Positions 32,485-41,795 of a stretch of 64,000 bases of DNA are shown one piece after another; within the stretch, counting starts at the first letter, position 1; each line of letters opens with the position of its first letter. The stretch is from NCBI GenBank assembly GCA_015852425.1, contig JAAAIG010000047.1:1-64000 (forward strand). Reading direction: 5' to 3'. Below the pieces are notes generated by a model. The model was given only the letters and a program-made list of their open reading frames with translations. It was not told the DNA's origin and ran no database searches. Position numbers and translations under genes: made by a program. This stretch comes from Gryganskiella cystojenkinii. Its lineage: Eukaryota > Mortierellomycota > Mortierellomycetes > Mortierellales > Mortierellaceae.

Positions 32485-35043
32485 ATGGATCAACACTCCA
32501 GGATGTCAAGAGCTAGAACAGGCAAAGCAATACTCTTTCTTGCGGTCGCCATCCTGTTAACTCATCCTGCTAGCAGATCGTATGCCTTGGATGTATCCGA
32601 CAACGCAGGTACTTTGCCTTCCTTTGTGTTTGGCGTTCGATCCAATTCAACTCATTGTCGCTTTTTTTTATATATTACAACTAAAATTATGATTGTTTGG
32701 ATTCTGCTCAAAACAGCTGTTATCCATCAAGCGGAGGCGGAAGGTCAAATGGGTGCGTCGATCACGACGGGGGAAAATGGTCAATTCTCTTCCCGAGTTA
32801 TTGAAGACCGGCAACCCTTGATTCGGGTTCCTATCATCGACGGCGTCGCGACACCAGCGCCACCGAGGTTCGAGCTCGATCACGCAGTGCCCTCGGTCGA
32901 AATCCTTTCAAGGCAATATCCACATCACGGCCGGAGAGCAGACATACCAAGCGAGGACAAGCCGGACAGACATTATATAGTTGATGGAAAGCCGGCAAGT
33001 GATGTTCAAGATGGCACGAACATAGATTCTTCCTATTCATCCTCCACAGCGTCCTCTGAAGAGGAAGGAGAATCCAAGTTCCAACTGGAAAAGCATCCCT
33101 TGGATGAGGCTGAAAAATCTGCAAGGAAAAAGGAACTTCAACTTCAGCACGAATCTCGACTCATGGCCGAATATCCATCAACGGTGGCAGGATACTACAT
33201 TTCTATTCCAACACCCGCTGCGCCGTCGTCCACGGTGGACGGCCAAAAGTACGAACCTGCAGCGTTGAAAGTAAACGCCGTGGATCCGCTTCCCCAACAG
33301 CAACTGGCTCTCGGTCAGACTAGCAGTCAGAACAAGGGCGAGGACGCAGCACCGGTCCCACCACAACATCCTAAAGCCCCTAGTACCATCTTCCCTTCTC
33401 CACCTGAACTCAAGCACTTGGACAGAATTCCTCACAATGAAGGGCCAAAGGCACTCGAAAACGAGGTTGGTCTGGATGCTGGAGAGGAAAACGAAGACTC
33501 GATCTACACACTGCTTCCCTTAAAGGTTGCTATAAACACAAAGCAAGAAGTTTCGCAGGGTGACCAACATAACGAAGTGCTCGTAAAGGCAATGACAGAC
33601 GCGCTATTGGACGAGTACCGAACGAGTGCAGCATCTGGACTTGAGTCTTACGAACTTGAAAAAGAGGAAGTCGGGCTGAAGTCTCAGGAGCAGCCGCAAG
33701 AACCACAATCGCAGTTGCAGTCACAACCGCAGGAAAAGCAGGAACACAGGCTGAACAGACTTAATAAGAACCACGCTGTCTTTGATGAAAACGGTGAAAT
33801 CCAAGATCGAAGCACGCAGCCAACTTTCTCTTCCCACCCTGCAAGTCGAGGAGGCGGAGCTAATCGCCATATTATGGCACATTATCATCACCATCACGTC
33901 TCACCGTCATCCTTAAAGTCGCCACTCAAGGAGAGCCTTGATGAGAATGAAGATCCTGAGGAGTCTCCAACAGGCAGTAACCTGGATCTGTCATCTATTT
34001 TGATTGAGAATGAAGGAGACAAGTCCACATCAGTTCTTGCGGAGGAGCAAGAGTCGGGCCCTTCCCCTGCCTCGATCCCGGACGAGATCAAGAATCCAGG
34101 ACTAATCCCAAAGGTCTTGGGGGCGCATCATTGCGTCCCGCAGTTTTGTGTCAATGTTACGGTTTCGGATGACGGTCAGTTTGCGACCTTCCATATCGAG
34201 CGACCCATGGAGGCGACCGGATGGGTCGCTCTTGGGATTGGGTATGCGATGACGACGGCCGACTTGATCATTCTTTGGCCCACAACCACAAGTCCCGAGA
34301 ACGTCCTGGAACGAGGCGCGGTCCTGTCGAGGAGGACCAGTCATGCCTACGTAGAGCCGATGGTAGTAGGGCACCAGAGTGCCAACCCCTTGGGTGATCG
34401 TTTGTCGGAAGCGAGTCTTTACCCACCAAACGAATACGTTCTCCACAACCCTACTGGGAGTGGTCCCTCGGCTCTGTCGAGTTCGTCAAGTAGCCCTAGC
34501 ATCATATTTTCTAATCCAAAAGTTTTTATCGTCCAGTTTACCCGACCGATCAAGACCAAGAACCCAGCCCACAAGCTCACCCCTGGAGACGAACAAGATT
34601 TCTGCTGGGCCTATTCACCAAAACCTGTATCACCAGATTCTGTCCTCGACCCAGCAGCACACATCTCGCAGCATATGAGCGTCGGATCGTTTGCCATGGA
34701 TGTCGCCGCAAACCAACCGGGACTCAAGGATGTCCTGTTGAAACAAAAGGCGCAAGACCTCAAGGACGAGGCTGCGGACAAGGCCAAAAAGCAACAGGAC
34801 CTTGAGGCCGAAAACGCAATACTGGCAGCTGAGGAAGAGGAGAGATTGTCGAATGGCGAAGGTGGCAGCGAGGTCGGAGCGTTGAAGCACAGCGACAGCA
34901 TCAAGAGTGGAAGCTTTTCTCAAACATCTTCCGCTTCCGATACTAAATGGTTCTGGGTCGGTAGTCGCGGTGACACCTCTTCCATTGCACTTCAAGGGTT
35001 CAGTTGCCTTGTCGCTCTGTCGTCGATATATTTTTTTCATTAA
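32485..35043 (+). CDS. DOMON-domain surface protein, C-terminus apparently broken
   Basis: Exons 32485-32608 and 32717-35043 (816 residues as read); the intron starts GTACTTTG and ends AAACAG and is 108 bp, so the frame also reads through it. A signal peptide (AILFLAVAILLTHPASRSYA) is followed by ~480 residues of Glu/Ser/Pro/Gln-rich spacer. A DOMON domain follows at about residues 500-710 (FCVNVTVSDDGQFATFHIE, GWVALGIGYAMTTADLIILW, VFIVQFTRPIKT, FCWAYS). DOMON domains bind haem or sugar on the outside of the cell. Next are a charged helical stretch (QDLKDEAADKAKKQQDLEAE) and a hydrophobic end that stops at IYFFH. Read as is, this resembles a GPI signal, but a T7 run at 35031-35037 sits exactly where the frame may slip (see findings). 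Confidence 0.85.
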   Translation: MDQHSRMSRARTGKAILFLAVAILLTHPASRSYALDVSDNAGTLPSFVFGVRSNSTHCRFFLYITTKIMIVWILLKTAVIHQAEAEGQMGASITTGENGQFSSRVIEDRQPLIRVPIIDGVATPAPPRFELDHAVPSVEILSRQYPHHGRRADIPSEDKPDRHYIVDGKPASDVQDGTNIDSSYSSSTASSEEEGESKFQLEKHPLDEAEKSARKKELQLQHESRLMAEYPSTVAGYYISIPTPAAPSSTVDGQKYEPAALKVNAVDPLPQQQLALGQTSSQNKGEDAAPVPPQHPKAPSTIFPSPPELKHLDRIPHNEGPKALENEVGLDAGEENEDSIYTLLPLKVAINTKQEVSQGDQHNEVLVKAMTDALLDEYRTSAASGLESYELEKEEVGLKSQEQPQEPQSQLQSQPQEKQEHRLNRLNKNHAVFDENGEIQDRSTQPTFSSHPASRGGGANRHIMAHYHHHHVSPSSLKSPLKESLDENEDPEESPTGSNLDLSSILIENEGDKSTSVLAEEQESGPSPASIPDEIKNPGLIPKVLGAHHCVPQFCVNVTVSDDGQFATFHIERPMEATGWVALGIGYAMTTADLIILWPTTTSPENVLERGAVLSRRTSHAYVEPMVVGHQSANPLGDRLSEASLYPPNEYVLHNPTGSGPSALSSSSSSPSIIFSNPKVFIVQFTRPIKTKNPAHKLTPGDEQDFCWAYSPKPVSPDSVLDPAAHISQHMSVGSFAMDVAANQPGLKDVLLKQKAQDLKDEAADKAKKQQDLEAENAILAAEEEERLSNGEGGSEVGALKHSDSIKSGSFSQTSSASDTKWFWVGSRGDTSSIALQGFSCLVALSSIYFFH

Positions 35044-35185
35044 GAAACGAAGAGGTTATCAATCCCTTCTGGGAAATCCACAGGATGAGCGAGAGAACAA
35101 CGATCAAACAGGACAAGAGAACACGGGCTGCAGTGGCGGCCAGAGTGTTGCCATGAGCGATACGTAATAAAGCAAAAATTGCAAT

Positions 35186-37641
35186 TTATTGTAACATTGC
35201 GGCTTTGCCTCTCTCTTCTATAACTTTGCCAACGCGGAAGACCATCTCCTCGTCACCATACTGGGCCATCACTTGAAGTCCTACCGGGAGAGAGTCCTCA
35301 GTGCAGATGCCAAATGGGACGCACATGGCAGGAATGCCAGCCAAACTTGCCGGAATAGTCAAGATATCGTCCATGTACGCGTTGATAGGATCGATATGAT
35401 CTCCGACGCAGTCCTGGAGACGAGGTGCGGTCGTGACCGAACAAGGGCTGAGAAGAGCATGCACCTTGTCATCTGCAGCGTCCTTCTTGACACTCAAAGA
35501 CTGTACTGTTGTTGCGGATCCCGCCGAGCCAGTTATAGCATTTGGACGAGCAAAAATCGCATCAAAGTCGTCCCGGATCATTTGCCGAATCTTTTGAGCG
35601 CGCAAGAAAAAGTTATCGAATGATCTACGTGCACGCATAGAAAATCAAAATTGATCAGATTCGTCAACGTCATAAGGGTCCGTACCGGCAACAGAGCTTT
35701 ATCAGAGCCACTTACCCAGAAGTGAGAACGTAGGTACCAAGCAATATTCTGCGTTTGACTTCCTTTCCAAACCCTTCGCTCCTGGTATGAGCGTATAGGT
35801 CCTCTTTATCGTTTGCCTCATCGCTCTGGTGTCCTAGAGTCGCACGTACCATCAAAACAGAACACAGATGGATATCAGATACAGTCCCCAGTTCAACACA
35901 TTTCCGAGAATTGATATCAACGCTCACCATATCGGGCTCCATCGTATCGTTGAAGATTGCTCGAAGCCTCAGCGGTCGCCAGAGTAAAGTATGCGCCGAC
36001 AGCCAGTTTTGTGGTTGGTATACTGACAGGTACAACGGTGGCTCCAGCATCCTTGAGAATTTGGATGCCTCGTTTCCACAATGATTTAGTTGCCGGTGAT
36101 AACTCTGCAATATTGAACTCTTGAGGGATGCCAACCCGGACACCAGAAAGCGGCTGCTTAGGATCTGAGGACGGCGTAGGAACAGAGTCAATGGCCATGG
36201 TAATAGCCTCTCGCTGTCTTGTCGTTAAACATGTCGCGTCCTTTGCGTCTTCCTTTGCCATGGTATCTGTTTAAAACAAGTTGAACGCAGCTGAGTTAGA
36301 GATTGATAATGGTAACAATCAAATTTTGTCTCGAGGTTCTTTTTGACCGCTCGGCTTACCATAAATCAGTTTTGTGTTGTCCACAGATTTGGCGAGGATT
36401 CCGACAGTATCCAGGGAACTAGCATAAGCAACTAATCCCCAGCGCGATATCCGCCCATACGATGGTTTGAAACCAACAACGCCACAGTATGATGCAGGAA
36501 GTCGGACAGACCCACCAGTATCTGAACCTAACGCACTGTAGATGTGATGCAATATCTCGATTTAGTTCCCTTGTGTACAAGTTATGTATGCAATGCTTCA
36601 TTTCATAGGAAACTACACGGCTGTACTTACGCAAAGCACATGTTACTAGCCACGGCGGCTGCACTTCCTCCTGAACTTCCACCTGGCGATCGATCTTCTG
36701 CTTTGTCCAGGGTCTTAAGATCTTGGCCCAAAATGCCATGTGGGTTCTTCGCCGGTCCTGCATTCGTGAATGTGTTATAGGATCTATTCAGCCATATCGG
36801 AGCTCTTTTTAGATGCCACTGTGTCATATGATACATTTTAAGTTTGGGGTTATGCCTGTTGCACCATACATACCCCATTCCAAACTCGTCCATGTTGACC
36901 TTTCCTGCCATGATCACACCCGCGTCCTCTAACAATTGGACAGATGTTGCTGTGTAAGGCGCCTGAAAATCTAGAGTAGAAAGATAGAAAGGTCAGAAGC
37001 AGATCATGACAGAATAAAAAGGGTCGGATCGAATCACCAGGATTGTTGCCGCTTACTGTTAAGCATTGGGGAACAGCACGTTGTCCGAAGATCCTTTGTG
37101 CAGATGTTCATCTTGTAGCCCATGACCACGCCGTCTAGGGCACTCTTTTGTTGATCTAGTGGTAAATGAGAAATAAGCGGCGGGCAAAAATCATCATTCA
37201 TCAGTCATCAGGACTCTGATCAACATGAATTTTTTCCTCCTCTTTTGCTTTGGACATACTCGTTTTCCATCGCTGCGAAGCAGACTTGGCTTGATCCTCG
37301 ATCTGTTTTGGATCAGCGAGATCGACAAACGTGCTGAGGTACGAGTTGTACCTTTTAATGTTCTCCTGATGTTCCGCTGCAGCGTCGATGGGTGTGTAGG
37401 ACTATAATGACATCGCGCCATAGAGCGGACCGAAAGATAACGTGTTAGTTATCTTCCAACAGTATCACTATCGATCCAGCTTTCTAGAGCAGCCTGCTCC
37501 GAATCAGCATGGTCATACCTCATTGAAGATCTGTGTTCTGTCCGTGAGTTTGATTCCAGTAAGAGGTGATCCCGAAGTGTAGTGCCTGGCAGTTATCCTC
37601 CTGAGTGACGGCTGTGCCCTTGCGAGGCCTGGAAAATGCAT
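35186..37641 (-). CDS. HER2: Mitochondrial glutamyl-tRNA(Gln) amidotransferase subunit A
   Basis: Multi-exon (about nine; exact borders between 37401 and 36900 not settled). The amidase subunit of the GatCAB/GatFAB complex converts Glu-tRNA(Gln) to Gln-tRNA(Gln) in mitochondria. Visible: a basic presequence ([20 protein letters not shown]), [20 protein letters not shown] (catalytic-Lys region), NMDEFGMG, the amidase signature [35 protein letters not shown] with the cis-Ser and nucleophile Ser, [30 protein letters not shown], and a C-terminal [20 protein letters not shown]. The exon 37519-37641 begins at the first ATG giving the presequence. A spliced leader with an upstream ATG (MSD...) near 37730 is possible. 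Divergent from fumarylacetoacetase. Confidence 0.92.
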
Positions 37642-38040
37642 TGTGCTATAGACGAGAATCAAAGGTATGCATGCATTAGATGCATGCAAAAACGCGAGCA
37701 CGGTAGGGAGCGATTACTGCTGTACTTACGATCAGACATATCATGTCACGTGTATGATTTATTTTTGAGGAGTGGGGAAGAGACAATCTCCGCCGTGAGA
37801 AAAATATGAAACCCACAACCTCAAAATGCAAGTACCTCCAAAATGCATCCACAGAAAACCTTTGAGAGCACCCCGCTCGATCTTAAAGGGCTTAGTACGC
37901 GTTTTTGATCCATCGTCATTTGTGTATTTTATTCCGTCTCGCCTTCTTCTGGCTTTTTTCCTTCTTCTCTTTCTTCCTCCCCCTAACCCAACCCTTTCCT
38001 ACCTTCCCTCTCACCCACCACAACAACACAGCTCATCACA
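37642..38040. promoter_or_regulatory. Divergent promoter, GatA / fumarylacetoacetase
   Basis: 399 bp between start codons. A CACGTG E-box at 37747 is followed by a C/T-rich leader into the fumarylacetoacetase ATG (CTTCTTCTCTTTCTTCCTCC, around 37960-37980). A donor-like GATC|GTAAGT at about 37727 and the acceptor CTATAG near 37647 suggest an intron in the GatA leader. Confidence 0.5.
37747..37752. promoter_or_regulatory. CACGTG E-box between GatA and fumarylacetoacetase
   Basis: ATGTCACGTGTATG; reads CACGTGACAT on the minus strand, 106 bp upstream of GatA and 289 bp upstream of fumarylacetoacetase. Confidence 0.4.
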
Positions 38041-39821
38041 ATGTCATTCATCGAGACCAAGCCCGACTCGGACTTTTCCATCCACAACATTCCTTTCGGA
38101 ATCATCTCGACCGAGCACAGCGTAAGTGGTTTTTTTTCTTTCTTTCTTTTTGCCTAGTTTCTGTTGCTCGGACCTGTTGATGGTGGCCCCTTCGTTGGCG
38201 TGCCGCTTTTCCGTCTGTCCGTCAAGTTCTGCAATTGAACGTGAACCTCGTTCTAACCTAAAACGTCATTCTTTGTTCTTTTCCTTAACTTCCGGAAATC
38301 GTAGCCCGCTCCTCGTGTCGCCACTCGCATTGGTGACTTTGCCGTCGATCTCTCTGTTCTTGCTCAGGCTGGTCTCTTCACCTCCGTCCTTGCTGACGCT
38401 CAGGGTGTCTTCTCTCAGGTATGCTGCAACAATGAGAATTTTGATGCTCAACTGTATTTTTTGTAGATCTGAGAATGATCACGCTCTTCCCTGATCCAGC
38501 CAAGCGAATCCTTATGGCTGAGCTCAAGATCCATTCCTTGGTAACAGCCCATTCATTAACGCAATCATGATTTTCCGTTCTTTTGTGTTTTACATTAGCC
38601 CACCTTGAACTTGTTCATGACTTTGGGTAAGCCTACTTGGACCGCTACTCGTCTCCACATCCAGAAGCTCCTCTCTGCTGGCGAGGCTACTCTCCGTGAT
38701 AACCAGGACCTCCTCCAGCGTGCCATCTACCCTATCTCGACCGTCAAGACTCACTTGCCTGCCAACATTGGTGATTACACGGATTTCTATGCCTCGAAGG
38801 AGCACGCAACCAACGTCGGTATCATGTTCCGTGGTAAGGAGAATGCGCTTATGCCCAACTGGACCCATCTCCCCGTCGGCTACCACGGTCGTGCCTCCTC
38901 CGTCGTCGTCTCTGGAACCGAGTTGAAGCGTCCTCAGGGTCAGCGTGTCGTCGTCAAGGGTGAGGCTCCTCAGTTCGGACCTTCCCTCCGTATGGACTGC
39001 GAGTTGGAGATGGTAAGAAATCAGAGATCAAAGATTTTCAGATCGTGGGAATCCCACATTATGACCAAGAAAAAAAAAATCAAAAATCGAAAGATCAAAT
39101 GATTGGCCTCTAACAATGTTTTTTCTTATGTTCCTGTCCTCTTGAACCATCCTTCTATCCTACTCAGGCCTTCTTGGTCGGAACTGGCAACAACTTGGGC
39201 GAGCCCATCTCAATCAAGAACGCCAAGGACCACATGTTCGGTGTCGTTTTGATGAACGACTGGAGTGCTCGTGATATCCAGGCTTGGGAGTACGTCCCTC
39301 TTGGACCCTTCCTCGGTAAGAACTTTGGTACCACTGTTTCTGCCTGGGTCGTGACCATGGATGCCTTGGAGCCCTTCTTGGTCCCCGGCCCTGTTCAGGA
39401 CCCCAAGCCCTTGGCCTACTTGGCCGAGAACACCGCCTCCGCTTACGATATCAACTTGGAGGTCAAGCTTAAGCCCGCTGAGGGAACCAAGTACAGCGTC
39501 ATCTCCCGCTCCAACTTGAAGTACATGTACTGGTCTTTCACCCAGCAGTTGGCCCATCATACCGTCAACGGCTGTAACATGCGCGCCGGTGACCTTTGCG
39601 GTTCTGGTACCATTTCGGGCCCTACTGAGGACTCATTCGGTTCCTTGCTCGAGTTGTCTTGGAGCGGCGCCAAGGATATTCAGTTGGAGGAGGGTATCAC
39701 CCGCAAGTTCTTGCACGATAACGACGAGATGATCTTGGCCGGCTGGTGCGAGAAGGACGGTGTCCGTGTTGGATTCGGAGAGTGCCACGGCAAGATCCTC
39801 CCCGCCAACGTCAGTCAGTAA
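38041..39821 (+). CDS. FAH: Fumarylacetoacetase
   Basis: Exons 38041-38121, 38305-38418, 38599-39012, 39168-39821 (420 residues). It hydrolyses 4-fumarylacetoacetate to fumarate and acetoacetate, the last step of tyrosine and phenylalanine breakdown in the cytosol. Diagnostic blocks: [13 protein letters not shown] at the N-terminus, [28 protein letters not shown] (metal-binding Asp and substrate-binding Tyr region), [16 protein letters not shown] (catalytic His), [14 protein letters not shown] across an intron (metal-binding Glu residues), [20 protein letters not shown] and [16 protein letters not shown]. Codon use is strongly biased to C/T-ending favoured codons (CTC, GTC, AAG), more so than its neighbours, suggesting high expression. 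It ends convergently with the epimerase gene. Confidence 0.96.
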
Positions 39822-39990
39822 ATGGCCATCCACATTTTCCATTCCGTTATATCCTCTCCAATCATCTCACACTGTAACATCATTCATCCTCAATAAAAAA
39901 CAGCAAATAACGATAAATACCTACGAGAGAAATGGTTTATGGGTAGGAACGTGTGTCAGAGATTCTGCGTGACTGGACAAAGAAGAGAGA

Positions 39991-40333
39991 CTACTTGGTG
40001 TTGTATCCCTTGGGGTTCTTGCTCTGCCAACGCCAAAGATCCTCGCACATTTGATCCAGATTCTTTTCAGCTTTCCAGTTTAACTCCTCGTTTGCCAAGG
40101 TGCAATCTGCCTCCAAGGTGGGAACGTCACCTGCACGACGACCTGCAACTTCATATGGCAAATCCCGACCGACGGCCTTACTAAAGGATTTGATCATGTC
40201 CATGACAGAGAATCCAGCTCCTCCGCCCAGGTTATACGCCTTGCACTGGTAGTGCCCTGCAGCCTCGTCGAGCTCAATCTTTTTCAATGCCGAGACATGA
40301 CCATCCGCACAGTCGACGACATGAAGATAGTCA
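39991..40333 (-). CDS. GAL10: UDP-glucose 4-epimerase, C-terminal exon only (rest in assembly gap)
   Basis: The last 114 or so residues of an extended short-chain dehydrogenase that interconverts UDP-glucose and UDP-galactose. DYLHVVDCADGHVSALKKI is the family's R-D-Y-I-H-V-x-D block; KAYNLGGGAGFSVMDMIKSF, RRAGDVPTLEADCTLANEEL and DLWRWQSKNPKGY are all typical of the GalE C-terminus. The intron acceptor is TTATTAG at about 40334-40340. The upstream exons with the Rossmann fold and the Tyr-x-x-x-Lys site must lie in the N run at 40423-41422 or be missing; the sequence after the gap (41423-41795) shows none. Confidence 0.9.
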
Positions 40334-40422
40334 CTAATAATTGAGATTAAGAGGCAAAGCGAGGTTAGATAATTGGCAGTTATGGGGATTTGGTGCTGTG
40401 GTGCAGATTCCAAAGAGGGGGG

Positions 40423-41422
40423 NNNNNNNNNNNNNNNNNNNNNNNNNNNNNNNNNNNNNNNNNNNNNNNNNNNNNNNNNNNNNNNNNNNNNNNNNNNNNN
40501 NNNNNNNNNNNNNNNNNNNNNNNNNNNNNNNNNNNNNNNNNNNNNNNNNNNNNNNNNNNNNNNNNNNNNNNNNNNNNNNNNNNNNNNNNNNNNNNNNNNN
40601 NNNNNNNNNNNNNNNNNNNNNNNNNNNNNNNNNNNNNNNNNNNNNNNNNNNNNNNNNNNNNNNNNNNNNNNNNNNNNNNNNNNNNNNNNNNNNNNNNNNN
40701 NNNNNNNNNNNNNNNNNNNNNNNNNNNNNNNNNNNNNNNNNNNNNNNNNNNNNNNNNNNNNNNNNNNNNNNNNNNNNNNNNNNNNNNNNNNNNNNNNNNN
40801 NNNNNNNNNNNNNNNNNNNNNNNNNNNNNNNNNNNNNNNNNNNNNNNNNNNNNNNNNNNNNNNNNNNNNNNNNNNNNNNNNNNNNNNNNNNNNNNNNNNN
40901 NNNNNNNNNNNNNNNNNNNNNNNNNNNNNNNNNNNNNNNNNNNNNNNNNNNNNNNNNNNNNNNNNNNNNNNNNNNNNNNNNNNNNNNNNNNNNNNNNNNN
41001 NNNNNNNNNNNNNNNNNNNNNNNNNNNNNNNNNNNNNNNNNNNNNNNNNNNNNNNNNNNNNNNNNNNNNNNNNNNNNNNNNNNNNNNNNNNNNNNNNNNN
41101 NNNNNNNNNNNNNNNNNNNNNNNNNNNNNNNNNNNNNNNNNNNNNNNNNNNNNNNNNNNNNNNNNNNNNNNNNNNNNNNNNNNNNNNNNNNNNNNNNNNN
41201 NNNNNNNNNNNNNNNNNNNNNNNNNNNNNNNNNNNNNNNNNNNNNNNNNNNNNNNNNNNNNNNNNNNNNNNNNNNNNNNNNNNNNNNNNNNNNNNNNNNN
41301 NNNNNNNNNNNNNNNNNNNNNNNNNNNNNNNNNNNNNNNNNNNNNNNNNNNNNNNNNNNNNNNNNNNNNNNNNNNNNNNNNNNNNNNNNNNNNNNNNNNN
41401 NNNNNNNNNNNNNNNNNNNNNN
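40423..41422. other. Assembly gap of 1000 N
   Basis: Exactly 1000 undetermined bases, so the number may be an arbitrary or rounded gap size. It interrupts the epimerase gene. The left flank ends in a G-run (AGAGGGGGG). The right flank holds repeats of GGCAAAGTCAAAA/GCAAAGTTGCAAAGTC around 41440-41500, hinting that a tandem repeat caused the break. Confidence 0.98.
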
Positions 41423-41795
41423 GGACCCAGAAAAGTGATGGGCGCAAAGTTGCAAAGTCAAAATGGATGCTATTTTGAGAATTTGGTGGCAAAGTCAAAA
41501 GCGATCAATCTTCATTTTTAGATTTATTTTTCCTGCCAGTCCGGGGAACTGTGTGCGACCACAGAGAGAGAGAGCCTCTTGCTGTCTGTTAGCATAAGAA
41601 ACGCAGTTATTAATTGCAGCCCTCTATGTCAGTCATCCCACAACACCATGAACTTTGTTAAAGTATAGTTATCAACCACAAACAACAAGAGCTCACATGC
41701 TTGCTTCGTATTTTTACTTTTCTTTTTCATGGGAACTGAACGCCGAAGGACGGTCGGGGACGTGTCGGACAGTAATAGTTGGATAGTTGGTTAAA
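41423..41795. other. Post-gap spacer, no gene
   Basis: Contains short repeats of CAAAGTCAAAA near 41450-41505 and a GA patch near 41560. No exon of the epimerase or of another gene could be recognised. NTE1 ends at 41796. Confidence 0.5.

Noticed and set aside
32674..32716. In-frame read-through at the DOMON gene start (CRFFLYITTKIMIVWILL) as a second membrane helix
   Set aside because: It is bounded by a good GT donor and CAG acceptor, and its composition is intronic; splicing gives a cleaner signal-peptide-to-spacer transition.
35186..39821. GatA, fumarylacetoacetase and epimerase as a metabolic gene cluster
   Set aside because: Their pathways (mitochondrial translation, tyrosine breakdown, galactose metabolism) are unrelated; adjacency alone does not support a cluster.
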